From NCBI RefSeq assembly GCF_000024545.1, contig NC_013947.1, positions 4,960,001 to 5,024,000 on the forward strand: a stretch of 64,000 nt of DNA. Direction: 5' to 3'. The notes under the pieces were generated by a model, which was not told the DNA's origin, ran no database searches, and was given only the letters and a program-made list of their open reading frames with translations. Position 1 is the stretch's first letter; every line of letters begins with the position of its first letter. Origin of the DNA: Stackebrandtia nassauensis DSM 44728. Its GTDB lineage: Bacteria > Actinomycetota > Actinomycetes > Mycobacteriales > Micromonosporaceae. Shown here one piece after another: positions 34,072 through 42,430 of the stretch. Position numbers and translations under genes: made by a program.

Positions 34072-34545
34072 TCACTCTTTCTGCATCTGCCGCCACTTGT
34101 TCTCTATTCGGGCGTACTCGGTGGCGAGAAACGAGTACATGTCGCGCATGTCGCGAAGTCGTGCTCTGCTGTCCTCGGAGGAATCGGCCATGGTGGACAA
34201 TCCACGTTCGGCGAGCTTGACCGCCTCCTCGGCGACCTTGGCCTTCTCGGAGGCCTCGTTGAGCCAGAAACCGGGCCGGATCCGGTAGTAGATCCGCCGC
34301 GACCCCGGCACCGGATACCGCTCGACCACCCCGGCGCGTTGCAGGTACTGCGTGGCCATGCTGATCGAGCCCCGGCTGGTCGTGAGGGCTTCGGCCAGTT
34401 CCTCGGCGGACTGGTGTTCGGGTTCGCACACCAACAGCCATCCCAGGACGCGCCCCGGGATGCGGGGCAGCCCTTTGGATTCCATGTACAGGCCGAGCTC
34501 TTCGGCGAAGGCGTGCCGTTCGGTCCGGTCCTCATCAGTGCTCAT
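34072..34545 (-). CDS. GbsR/MarR-family transcriptional regulator
   Basis: 157 residues. The winged HTH region reads SAEELAEALTTSRGSISMAT with the wing VERYPVPGSRRIYYRIRP, and ends in a coiled C-terminal helix pair. This layout is shared by GbsR/OpcR-like repressors. It leads the ABC exporter operon and is probably autoregulatory; an inverted repeat upstream is its likely site. Confidence 0.85.
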   Translation of the reverse strand: MSTDEDRTERHAFAEELGLYMESKGLPRIPGRVLGWLLVCEPEHQSAEELAEALTTSRGSISMATQYLQRAGVVERYPVPGSRRIYYRIRPGFWLNEASEKAKVAEEAVKLAERGLSTMADSSEDSRARLRDMRDMYSFLATEYARIENKWRQMQKE

Positions 34546-34594
34546 CGCTGAATCTCCCTTCGGTTCGGTGCCGTCACGCTAGCACGAATTGGCA

Positions 34595-34620
34595 GAAGTT
34601 TCAAAATCTTCTGAAACTTC
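34595..34620. promoter_or_regulatory. Operator-like inverted repeat upstream of the GbsR-type gene
   Basis: GAAGTTTCA (34595-34603) and TGAAACTTC (34612-34620) are perfect 9-bp inverted arms with an 8-bp AT-rich centre. The site lies 50 bp upstream of the GbsR/MarR gene, within the divergent gap. It is the likely target of that regulator. Confidence 0.55.
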
Positions 34621-34647
34621 GAAATCAAGCCCACCAGGAAACCCGAG

Positions 34648-34679
34648 TTGACAAACTCCAGTTAGGCAACTACGGTTGC
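34648..34679 (+). promoter_or_regulatory. Leaderless promoter of the HTH/Clp-N genes
   Basis: TTGACA (34648-34653), a 17-bp spacer and TACGGT (34671-34676) predict transcription from about 34683, exactly the GTG start, so the mRNA should lack a leader. An inverted repeat GCAAC-TACG-GTTGC overlaps the -10 box and could be an operator. Confidence 0.6.
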
Positions 34680-34682
34680 TTA

Positions 34683-34919
34683 GTGTCTGACACTGAGATT
34701 CCGGTTCCCACCGACCCGAGCGACGCCCTGGCCGCCGTAGCCGCACTGCGCAAACTGGCCGACGGCCTGGAGGACGCGGCGGTCGAACAAGCCATGCGTT
34801 CGGGCTGGAGTTGGCCCCAGGTCGCCGAAGCCCTGGGCGTCACCCGCCAGGCGGTCTACAAGAAACACTCCCGGCGGCTCATCGATGCCGGGGTCAAGCT
34901 GAGGAGACGTGAGAGTTGA
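34683..34919 (+). CDS. Small helix-turn-helix protein
   Basis: 78 residues from GTG 34683. An alpha-helical N-terminus is followed by an HTH, SWPQVAEALGVTRQAVYKKH, and a basic tail. It overlaps the next gene, a stand-alone Clp N-domain protein, by the TTGA sequence, so the two are co-translated. A small DNA-binding regulator is likely; the inverted repeat over its own -10 box hints at autoregulation. Confidence 0.8.
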   Translation: MSDTEIPVPTDPSDALAAVAALRKLADGLEDAAVEQAMRSGWSWPQVAEALGVTRQAVYKKHSRRLIDAGVKLRRRES

Positions 34920-35377
34920 ACGCGTTCGACAAGTACCTGCACGCGGTCATCATGCGGGCCCAGATCGAGGCCAGCGACGAGGGTTCACCGTCCATTGAGG
35001 CGAGCCACCTGCTGCTGGCCATCGCGGCCGAACCCGACGCGTCGGCCCAACGGCTGCTGGCGTCGCTCGGGCTCGACCGGGACGCGATCCGTCGGGCTCT
35101 CGACCGGGAGTTCGAGCACAGCCTGAGCGTGGTGGGGGTGTCGCGGGCGTCGTACGACCTGCCCCGCGCCACCAGGATGCCCAGCCGCCCCTCGATGGGG
35201 ACCTCGGCGAAGCTCGCCCTGGAGCGCCTGGTCAAGGGCTACCGCAAGAAGGACCTGCGGTCGGGACACGTGCTGCTGGGCGTCCTCATGGCCGAGGTGG
35301 GCACGGTGCCGCGCGCCCTGCGACTGGCGGGCATCGACCCGGACGAGGCACGGACGCAAGTCAAAGAAGCGCTATAA
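34916..35377 (+). CDS. Stand-alone Clp N-terminal domain protein
   Basis: 153 residues from TTG 34916, overlapping the HTH gene stop. It carries two Clp_N (ClpA/ClpC N-domain) repeats: EASHLLLAIAAEPDASAQRL and RSGHVLLGVLMAEVGTVPRA. No AAA+ ATPase modules follow. Clp N-domains bind adaptors and substrates, so an isolated one may act as an adaptor or decoy for ClpC. The pairing with an HTH protein suggests regulated proteolysis of, or by, that partner; this is inference. Confidence 0.82.
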   Translation: MNAFDKYLHAVIMRAQIEASDEGSPSIEASHLLLAIAAEPDASAQRLLASLGLDRDAIRRALDREFEHSLSVVGVSRASYDLPRATRMPSRPSMGTSAKLALERLVKGYRKKDLRSGHVLLGVLMAEVGTVPRALRLAGIDPDEARTQVKEAL

Positions 35378-35380
35378 CCG

Positions 35381-35650
35381 ATGGGAGACAACAAGATGCA
35401 CGTAATGGCAGTTTCCAGCGTCACCGGCGAGAAGGGATTCTGGGGCGCCTTGAAGAAGGCACACGGCCGGCTCCCGAAGCAGGCGCGGTGGGCGTTCGCG
35501 GTGGCCAGCACCGACGGCAACCGGGCGGTCAACATCATCGTCCACGACAGCGTCGAGGGCGTGCGCGACTGGTTCGAGGAGTGCGCCGGTTCCTTCGCCA
35601 CCACCGAGTTCACCGAGGCCGACGCCGCCAACGCCGTCGGCCTGAAGTAG
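35381..35650 (+). CDS. Conserved hypothetical protein
   Basis: 89 residues, soluble, no clear family. It starts 3 bp after the Clp-N gene stop, so it belongs to the same transcript. Visible features are an amphipathic alpha/beta pattern and a motif NIIVHDSVEGVRDWFEE. ATG 35381 is used; ATG 35396 is an alternative. Function unknown. Confidence 0.65.
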   Translation: MGDNKMHVMAVSSVTGEKGFWGALKKAHGRLPKQARWAFAVASTDGNRAVNIIVHDSVEGVRDWFEECAGSFATTEFTEADAANAVGLK

Positions 35651-35656
35651 CCAGTG

Positions 35657-37045
35657 ATGACACAAGGGATCGACGTCGCCCGACTGCGGTCGACGATGGC
35701 CGCGCTGCTGGCGGAGTACCAGATTCCCAGCGCGGCACTGGGAGTCGTGGCCGACGGTGAGGTCACCACGGTGGCCGTCGGCGACGCGCGACTGTCGCCG
35801 CCCAGGCCCGCGACCACCGAGACGGTGTACCAGTGCGGGTCGCTGACCAAGACGTTCACCGCGTTGGCGTTCATGCGACTCGTGGACGAGGGCAAGGTGG
35901 ACCTCGACCGTCCGGTGCGGACCTACCTGCCGGACTTCGCCGTCGCCGACGCCGACACCACGGCCCGGCTCACGCCGCGTCAGCTGCTCAACCACACCAA
36001 CGGCATCGAGGAGGCCTTCGGCGACCCGGGCGAGGACACCGACGTGTACCGGCGCATGGTCGACAACATCGCCGACGCCCCGCAGGTGCAGCCGCTGGGC
36101 CACACCCACGGGTACAGCGCCGCGCTGGGCTACGCGATCCTGGCCCGCGTCATGGAGGTCGTCGAGGACAAGCCCTGGGACGCGATCATGGCCGAGCGGC
36201 TGTTCGCCCCCATGGGTTTGACCAGCACCAACACCTGGCGCGAACAGGTGGACCCCGAGCGGGCCGCGACCGGGTACATCCTGCGGTCCATCGAGGAGGG
36301 ACCGATCGAGACCCCGATCGACCACCTTCCCCGCTCCTACGGGCCCGGCGGCAACATCACCTCCACCATCGGCGAGGTACTCACGCTGGCGCGGGTGATT
36401 CTCGACGGCGGTACGGCGCCCAACGGCAACCGGATCGTCTCCGCCACGGCCGTGAAGGAGATGATGGAGTCGCGGGTCCCGATACCGGATCCGTACATGT
36501 TCGGGCCGTACTGGGGCCTGGGACTGATCACCTGCGACTGGGACGGCCACACCGTCTACGCGCACGACGGCAGCACCATCGGGCAGAACGCGCGGCTGCG
36601 CATCCTGCCGGAACAGCGGCTGGCGATCGCGCTGTTGACCAACGGCGGACCGCGAGAGAGCTTCTACAAGCGACTGTTCAATGAGATCCTTCCGGAGTTT
36701 GGCGCCCCCACGGTCCCCGAGCTGCCACAGCCCGATCCCGACCTGGTCCTCGACCCGTCGCGCTACGAGGGCGTCTACGAACGCCCCGGCGCCCGCTTCG
36801 AGGTGCGGGCCCGGGACGGCGGACTGGGGCTGACCGTGTTCGTCGACCCCGAACAGGCGGCGTTCCTGGGCCAGCCGGAGCGCATCACCTATCCGCTGCT
36901 TCCGGTGAGCCCCACCCATTTCCTGATGCCCTCGGACAATCCGCTCGAGGACACCCAGACCGTGGCGATCCACGACTTCGCCGACGGCCGGGCACGGTAC
37001 CTCCACACCAACTGCCGCCTCACTCCCCGAACCGGCGACCAGTAG
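35657..37045 (+). CDS. Serine hydrolase, class C beta-lactamase family (cytoplasmic)
   Basis: 462 residues. The SxxK motif is in CGSLTKTFTALA and the Tyr motif is in HGYSAALGYA. A C-terminal lipocalin-like beta domain follows (from about 345, RYEGVYERPG). No signal peptide is seen, unlike the two paralogs downstream, so this one should stay inside. The family includes esterases, D-aminopeptidases and PBP4-like enzymes; activity is not predictable. It starts 7 bp after the preceding small gene. Confidence 0.85.
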   Translation: MTQGIDVARLRSTMAALLAEYQIPSAALGVVADGEVTTVAVGDARLSPPRPATTETVYQCGSLTKTFTALAFMRLVDEGKVDLDRPVRTYLPDFAVADADTTARLTPRQLLNHTNGIEEAFGDPGEDTDVYRRMVDNIADAPQVQPLGHTHGYSAALGYAILARVMEVVEDKPWDAIMAERLFAPMGLTSTNTWREQVDPERAATGYILRSIEEGPIETPIDHLPRSYGPGGNITSTIGEVLTLARVILDGGTAPNGNRIVSATAVKEMMESRVPIPDPYMFGPYWGLGLITCDWDGHTVYAHDGSTIGQNARLRILPEQRLAIALLTNGGPRESFYKRLFNEILPEFGAPTVPELPQPDPDLVLDPSRYEGVYERPGARFEVRARDGGLGLTVFVDPEQAAFLGQPERITYPLLPVSPTHFLMPSDNPLEDTQTVAIHDFADGRARYLHTNCRLTPRTGDQ

Positions 37046-37073
37046 GGCCCAACGACTGAAGCACGGCTGAGAA

Positions 37074-37091
37074 ATATGCCGATCGGCATAT
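37074..37091. promoter_or_regulatory. Perfect 18-bp palindrome
   Basis: ATATGCCGATCGGCATAT (37074-37091) is a perfect palindrome between two serine hydrolase genes. Its size fits a dimeric repressor operator, for example of the TetR type, for the downstream gene. Confidence 0.55.
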
Positions 37092-37097
37092 CGACGA

Positions 37098-37138
37098 CGT
37101 CGCCGTGCCGGACGAACATGCCGTTCGGCACGGCGACG
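37098..37138 (+). terminator. Hairpin between serine hydrolase genes
   Basis: CGTCGCCGTGCCG (37098-37110) pairs perfectly over 13 bp with CGGCACGGCGACG (37126-37138). It follows the 35657-37045 gene and could end its transcript or act in the leader of the next gene. No T-run follows. Confidence 0.5.
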
Positions 37139-37213
37139 ACACGGTGACCGTCCACCAAGACTGGAACCGGACGCGGCGATCGCGTCCCCAGTTCCGACAA
37201 GGAAAGGACGGTC

Positions 37214-38338
37214 ATGAGAACTCGAACCACAGTGGCCGGATTGGTCACCGGTGCCGCGCTGGTCGCCGCGACGGTGTTCACCGTCGGCGGCGCGCACGCC
37301 GACACCGTCGACACCGATCCGATTCAGGCGGCGATGGAGAAACTCCACGACGCCGGGGTCCACGGCGTGATAGCCAGAGTGGACGACAACGATCAGACCT
37401 GGGCGAGCGCCGTGGGGGTCGCCGACGTCGACTCCGGACGGCCGATGTCGCCGGACTTCGAGCACCGCATCGGCAGCATCACCAAGACCGTCACCGCCGT
37501 GGCGATCCTGCGGCAGGTGGAGGCGGGCAACCTCGACCTCGACGACCCGGTCGGCGACTACCTGCCACGGCTGCTGCCCGGCGAGCGCGGCGACAAGATC
37601 ACGGTTCGGATGCTGCTCGACCACACCAGCGGCATCAACAACCACGTCGACGCGATGTTCCCCGACCTCGAGACCTCACTGGACACCGTCGAGAAATACC
37701 GGTACCGCACCTGGAAACCCGAGAAACTGGCCCGGATCGGGCTGAAGATGGAACCCACCGGTGAACCCGGCGAGAAGAAGTCCTATTCGAACACGAACTA
37801 CGTGATCGCGGGGCTGGTGCTGGAACAGGTGACCGGCGAGGACGCCGAGGAACACATCACCCGCGAGGTCATCGACCGGGCCGGAATGCGGGACACGTAC
37901 TTCCCGGGCCGGGATCCGAGCATCGACGGCCCGCACTCCAAGGCGTACCTGACGATCCGCAACGGCGAGCACGGCGAGTTCAGTGTCTACAACATGACCT
38001 GGGCGGCCACGGCGGGCGCACTGGTGTCGACCGCCGACGACCAGGCCGCCTTCGCCAAGGCCCTGATGGGCGGACGGCTGCTGGGTGACGAGCAGCTCGC
38101 CGCGATGAAGGACGGGCTGGGGCTCGTGTCCACCGAACTGGGCGGCTGCGAAATCCTGGGCACCAACGGCGCGGTACCCGGCATGGACTCGTTCCTGGCC
38201 TTCGACGAGACCGGCGAACGGTCCATCGTGATCGAGGGCAACACCACCGACCAACGGCCCGAGGTCGCCGACAAGATCGGCAAGGCGTACATGGGCCTCA
38301 TCAACACCGCTGCCGAGGAGACGCTGTGCGACAAGTGA
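37214..38338 (+). CDS. Secreted serine hydrolase, class C beta-lactamase family
   Basis: 374 residues with a Sec signal peptide (VAGLVTGAALVAATVFTV, cleavage near AHA). SxxK is in GSITKTVTAVA, YxN in KSYSNTNYVIAG, and the third motif region around LGTNGAVPGMD. It is close to Streptomyces D,D-peptidase-type proteins (R61-like), so it may act on peptidoglycan or small esters. It is followed by a paralog whose GTG overlaps its 3' end. Confidence 0.87.
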   Translation: MRTRTTVAGLVTGAALVAATVFTVGGAHADTVDTDPIQAAMEKLHDAGVHGVIARVDDNDQTWASAVGVADVDSGRPMSPDFEHRIGSITKTVTAVAILRQVEAGNLDLDDPVGDYLPRLLPGERGDKITVRMLLDHTSGINNHVDAMFPDLETSLDTVEKYRYRTWKPEKLARIGLKMEPTGEPGEKKSYSNTNYVIAGLVLEQVTGEDAEEHITREVIDRAGMRDTYFPGRDPSIDGPHSKAYLTIRNGEHGEFSVYNMTWAATAGALVSTADDQAAFAKALMGGRLLGDEQLAAMKDGLGLVSTELGGCEILGTNGAVPGMDSFLAFDETGERSIVIEGNTTDQRPEVADKIGKAYMGLINTAAEETLCDK

Positions 38339-39465
38339 TCCCGCGACGACGACTGCTGGGCGCCGGGCTGGCCGCGGCGGTGGCCGTGCCGGTCCTCGGC
38401 TGGGCGGGCACCGCGACCGCGCGCGAGGACGCCGCCGCGAAGATTCGGTCCGGTGCCGAGAAGCTGTGCCGCGACGGGGTTCCCGGCCTGGTGTACGCGG
38501 CGCGCAGTACCGACTGGCGGGCGGTCGAGGCCGTCGGTGTGGCCGATATGGACTCAGGACGACCGATGCGGGAGCACTACCGCTCCCGGATGGCCAGCAT
38601 CTCCAAGACCTTCACCGCCGTGGGCGTGCTGCGGTTGGTCGCCGACGGACTCGTCGATGTGGACGCGCTGGCCGATGACTACCTGCCGGGCGTCATCGAC
38701 GGCGACCGCGCGAAGCGGATCACGGTGCGGATGCTGCTCAACCACACCACCGGCATCGGCGACTACGGCGGTGTCTACTTCGAGGGCGATTCCCGCGAAG
38801 CCGTGGAGCGGCTGCGCTGGTCGAGGGCCGAACCGCAGGACTCGGCGCGGGTCGGGCTGGAACAGCCCGCCACCAACGAACCCGGCGAGAAGTTCGACTA
38901 CAGCAACACCAACTACGTCCTCTTGGGGATGATCATCACGAAAGTGACCGGTGTGGACGCCGAGGAATGGCTCAACCGGGAGGTGATCCGGGCCGCCGGG
39001 CTGCGCGACACCTACTTCCCCGGCACCGCGATGCGCATCAAGGGGCCGCATTCCAAGGCGTACCACCGTTTCCCGGACGGCGACCTCGGCGAGTACAGCG
39101 TCTTCAGGATGCGCTGGGACTCCACCGCCGGTTCGCTCATCGCCACGCCCGCCGACGTCGGCGCGTTCTATCGGGCGCTGCTGCGCGGCGAACTGCTGCC
39201 GTCGGCGCAACTGAAGCAGCTCAAGACCCTCGTCCCGGCACCGGACGAGGATCACGGCTACGGCATGGGGCTGGGCGCGCTGAAGCTGCCCGGGAAGGGC
39301 CTGGCCTGGTTCCACGGCGGCGGCAATCCGGGCGTCCACACCGGAGCCTGGGTCAGCGACGACGGGAAGCGCAGCTTCGTGTACTCGTTCAACATGACCG
39401 GGGTCGCCTACGAGGCGATCGAAGCCTGGCAGCAGGACGCGATGCGTCGGGTGCTGTTCCCGTAG
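38326..39465 (+). CDS. Secreted serine hydrolase paralog with Tat-type signal
   Basis: 379 residues from GTG 38326, overlapping the previous gene by 13 bp. The N-terminus IPRRRLLGAGLAAAVAVPV is a likely twin-arginine signal. SxxK is in ASISKTFTAVG and YxN in FDYSNTNYVLLG; the third-motif region is WFHGGGNPGVHTG. It shares the architecture of the previous protein over its whole length, so the two arose by tandem duplication but now use different export routes. Confidence 0.87.
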   Translation: MRQVIPRRRLLGAGLAAAVAVPVLGWAGTATAREDAAAKIRSGAEKLCRDGVPGLVYAARSTDWRAVEAVGVADMDSGRPMREHYRSRMASISKTFTAVGVLRLVADGLVDVDALADDYLPGVIDGDRAKRITVRMLLNHTTGIGDYGGVYFEGDSREAVERLRWSRAEPQDSARVGLEQPATNEPGEKFDYSNTNYVLLGMIITKVTGVDAEEWLNREVIRAAGLRDTYFPGTAMRIKGPHSKAYHRFPDGDLGEYSVFRMRWDSTAGSLIATPADVGAFYRALLRGELLPSAQLKQLKTLVPAPDEDHGYGMGLGALKLPGKGLAWFHGGGNPGVHTGAWVSDDGKRSFVYSFNMTGVAYEAIEAWQQDAMRRVLFP

Positions 39466-39474
39466 GAGTCGAGG

Positions 39475-39507
39475 CGGTGGCGGCGGGGTTCGAGCCCGTC
39501 ACCACCG
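39475..39507. terminator. Imperfect terminator hairpin between convergent genes
   Basis: CGGTGGCGGCGGGG (from 39475) and CCCGTCACCACCG (to 39507) form an imperfect stem around GTTCGAG, followed by TTT. It lies between the serine hydrolase and the convergent LacI gene. Confidence 0.45.
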
Positions 39508-39509
39508 TT

Positions 39510-40532
39510 TCAGCGCGGCGGGGCGGTGGAGTCGCGGCGCACCAGGTGGACGTCCAGGGTCACCGGCTGATCCGCGTGCTCCTCGGATTCGATCGAGCGC
39601 AGCAGCAGTTCGACGGCGGTGTCGGCCTTGGCGGTGATGTCCTGGGCGATCGTGGTCAGCTTCGGGGTGACATAGCGGCACAGGTCCAGGTCGTCGAAGC
39701 CGACCACGGACACGTCGGTGGGCACCGCCGCCCCGGACTCGGCCAGGCCCTCCATGATCCCGATGGCGAGGATGTCGGCGGTGGCGAAGACCGCGGTGAC
39801 CTCGGGGTGGTCGGCGCGCAGCCGCAGGCCGAGCCTGCGGCCGTGCTCGTGGGTGTTGGTGTCGACGGGTTCCAGCAGTGTTTCGTCCCAGGTGGACCCG
39901 TGGTCGGCGAAGGCCTGCCGGAAGCCGTCCAGTCGCTGCCGGACCACGCCGCTGGGGGCGGGCGGCGGTCCGGTGAAGACGATGGCGCGGTGGCCCAGTT
40001 CCAGTAGGTGGTCGGCGGCCAGCCGGGCACCGGCGAAGTCGTCGGAGCGGACCCCGGATATCAACGGGCCCTGGGTGTAGCCGTCGATGGCCAGCACCCG
40101 GGCGGCGTCGACGGCCGGGCCGCTGATGCGCGCCAGTTCGGCCTCGTGGAAGCCCAGCAGGATCGCGCCGTCCAGGTCCCAGGACTTCAGGGCGGCGGTG
40201 ACCTCCTCGGGATCGGCGATGCCGCGCAGCAGCAGGTGGTAGTCGCGTTTGCGCAGCGCGCGTTCGATCTGGCCCAGGATCGCCATGTTGTGCGGGCTGA
40301 TGGTGAGGCTGTCGGAGTCGGCGGCCGGGATCAGCAGCCCGATCATCCGGGAGCTGCGGGCGGCGAGGCTGCGGGCCGAGGCGTTGGGGATGTACCCCAG
40401 TTCGGCGGCGATGCGCCGCACCCGGCCGATGGTCTCCTGGGAGACGCGCGCGTGATTGCCGTTGACCACATTGGAGACGGTCATCATGCTGACGCCCGCC
40501 TGCTCGGCCACGTCCCTGAGGGTTACCCGCAC
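39510..40532 (-). CDS. LacI-family transcriptional repressor
   Basis: 340 residues from GTG 40532. The HTH TLRDVAEQAGVSMMTVSNVV and hinge helix NASARSLAARSSRMIG are followed by a periplasmic-binding-like sensor domain (SVVGFDDLDLCRYVTP). It is divergent from an alpha-glucosidase and an ABC sugar importer and probably represses them until a maltooligosaccharide or other glucoside appears. Two identical palindromes in front of the glucosidase are its likely operators. Confidence 0.9.
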   Translation of the reverse strand: MRVTLRDVAEQAGVSMMTVSNVVNGNHARVSQETIGRVRRIAAELGYIPNASARSLAARSSRMIGLLIPAADSDSLTISPHNMAILGQIERALRKRDYHLLLRGIADPEEVTAALKSWDLDGAILLGFHEAELARISGPAVDAARVLAIDGYTQGPLISGVRSDDFAGARLAADHLLELGHRAIVFTGPPPAPSGVVRQRLDGFRQAFADHGSTWDETLLEPVDTNTHEHGRRLGLRLRADHPEVTAVFATADILAIGIMEGLAESGAAVPTDVSVVGFDDLDLCRYVTPKLTTIAQDITAKADTAVELLLRSIESEEHADQPVTLDVHLVRRDSTAPPR

Positions 40533-40622
40533 CTGCGGCCCAACCTTTCCCGCCGTCCGGTCGATCCGGCGACGAACATCAGACAGTTGACTTTGTCGAT
40601 ATCTGATATTAACATTCGCGGA

Positions 40623-40663
40623 GGTATAGCGCTAAATCTTTTAAATCGGTATAGCGCTAAATC
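40623..40663. promoter_or_regulatory. Twin LacI-type operators
   Basis: GGTATAGCGCTAAATC occurs twice, at 40623-40638 and 40648-40663, exactly 25 bp apart. Each contains the palindrome TAGCGCTA. The second copy ends just upstream of the ribosome site TAGGAGG of the alpha-glucosidase, so bound repressor would block transcription. Confidence 0.7.
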
Positions 40664-40675
40664 ATAGGAGGCCCC

Positions 40676-42418
40676 GTGTCAGAGACAGCGTCCACCAGCC
40701 CCGACACCGCTGCGCGATGGTGGCGAAACGCGGTGATCTACCAGATCTATCCGCGCAGCTTCGCCGACGGCGACGGCGACGGAACCGGTGACCTGGCGGG
40801 AATCCGGTCCCGGCTTCCCTACCTTGTGGACCTGGGTGTCGACGCGATCTGGTTCACCCCCTGGTACGTCTCGCCGCTGGCCGACGGGGGTTACGACGTC
40901 GCCGACTACCGGCGGATCGACCCGGCCTTCGGCAGTCTCGCCGACGCCGAGGCGCTGATCGCCGAGGCGGCCGCGCTGGGCCTGCGCACCATCGTCGACG
41001 TCGTCCCCAACCACGGCTCCGACCAGCACCCGTGGTTTCGCGAGGCGCTGCTGTCACCGCCGGGTTCGCCGCAGCGGCAACGGTTCTGGTTCGCCGACGG
41101 CAAGGGCGACAACGGTGAGCTGCCGCCGACGAACTGGGTGTCCAGTTTCGACGGCGGCACCTGGACCCGGGTGAAGAACCCGGACGGCGAGCTGGGGCAG
41201 TGGTACCTGCACCTGTTCGCCCCCGAGCAGCCCGACTGGAACTGGAACCACCCCGACGTCGTCGCCGAACACGAGGACGTGCTGCGGTTCTGGTTCGAGC
41301 GCGGTGTCGCCGGGATCCGCATCGACTCGGCGGCGCTGCCGGTCAAGGATCCGGACCTGCCGGAGGTGACCAGCCAGGTCGGCGGCGAGCACCCGTATCT
41401 GGACCGCGACGAGCTGCACGACATCTACCGGGGCTGGCGCCGGGTCGCCGACTCCTTCGGCGCCGACCGGATGCTGGTGGGCGAGGTGTGGCTGGCCGAC
41501 CCGAAGCGGTTCGCGCTGTACCTGCGTCCCGACGAGATGCACACGGCGTTCAACTTCGACTTCATGGCGCGGCCGTGGCGGGCGGGCGAGCTGCGCGAGT
41601 CCATCCAGTCCACCCTGGATTCGCATCGGGAGGTCAAGGCACCGCCGACCTGGGTGCTGTCCAACCACGACGTCACCCGCCCGGTGACCCGGTTCGGGCG
41701 CGCGGACTCCGGCTTCAGTTTCGCGGCCAAGACCTTCGGGGTGGCCACCGACCTGGAACTGGGGCGCCGACGCGCCCGGGCGGCGGCGCTGTTGAGCGCG
41801 GCACTGCCGGGTTCGCTGTACATCTACCAGGGCGACGAGCTGGGGCTGCCCGAAGTGGAGGACCTGCCCGCCGAGGCCATCAGCGACCCGATGCACTTTC
41901 GTTCCGGCGGCCGCGATCCCGGCCGCGACGGCTGCCGGGTTCCGTTGCCATGGACCCGCACGGGGCCGTCGCTGGGGTTCGGCGACGGCGAGGACCCGGC
42001 CGCCCCGTGGCTGCCGCAACCCTCCGATTGGGGGGAGCTGTCGGTGGCGGCCCAGCGCGAGGATCCCGACTCGATGCTGCGGCTGTACCGCGAGCTGTTG
42101 GCGATCCGGCGCCGGGAACCCGGCCTGCGCGGCGAGGACTTCGCCTGGCTGGACCTCGATGCCGAGATGGCCGGGCTCGGCGAGGGCCGGAACTCGTCCG
42201 CCCAGGTGGCCGGGCGCGACCGGGATCGCGCGCTCGGTGCCGAGGTGATCGCGTTTCGGCGCGGCATCGACCTCGCCTGCGTCGTCAACCTCGGCGACTC
42301 CCCCGTGAAGCTTCCCCCGCACACGTCAGTACTGCTTGCCAGCGACGACATCACCGGCGACCGGCTGCCCGCCGATACCGCCGCCTGGCTGCGTGTGCCC
42401 ACCCCCAAACAAATTTAG
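40676..42418 (+). CDS. Alpha-glucosidase, GH13 family
   Basis: 580 residues from GTG 40676. It opens with AVIYQIYPRSFADGDGDGTG, typical of oligo-1,6-/alpha-glucosidases. Catalytic residues are the Asp nucleophile in GIRIDSAALP, the Glu acid/base in LVGEVWLAD and the Asp of LSNHDVTRPV. No signal peptide, so it hydrolyses imported maltooligosaccharides or similar glucosides in the cytoplasm. It is the first gene of the operon, with the binding protein 12 bp downstream, and is preceded by twin LacI-type operators. Confidence 0.93.
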   Translation: MSETASTSPDTAARWWRNAVIYQIYPRSFADGDGDGTGDLAGIRSRLPYLVDLGVDAIWFTPWYVSPLADGGYDVADYRRIDPAFGSLADAEALIAEAAALGLRTIVDVVPNHGSDQHPWFREALLSPPGSPQRQRFWFADGKGDNGELPPTNWVSSFDGGTWTRVKNPDGELGQWYLHLFAPEQPDWNWNHPDVVAEHEDVLRFWFERGVAGIRIDSAALPVKDPDLPEVTSQVGGEHPYLDRDELHDIYRGWRRVADSFGADRMLVGEVWLADPKRFALYLRPDEMHTAFNFDFMARPWRAGELRESIQSTLDSHREVKAPPTWVLSNHDVTRPVTRFGRADSGFSFAAKTFGVATDLELGRRRARAAALLSAALPGSLYIYQGDELGLPEVEDLPAEAISDPMHFRSGGRDPGRDGCRVPLPWTRTGPSLGFGDGEDPAAPWLPQPSDWGELSVAAQREDPDSMLRLYRELLAIRRREPGLRGEDFAWLDLDAEMAGLGEGRNSSAQVAGRDRDRALGAEVIAFRRGIDLACVVNLGDSPVKLPPHTSVLLASDDITGDRLPADTAAWLRVPTPKQI

Positions 42419-42430
42419 CTAGGAGTAAAG

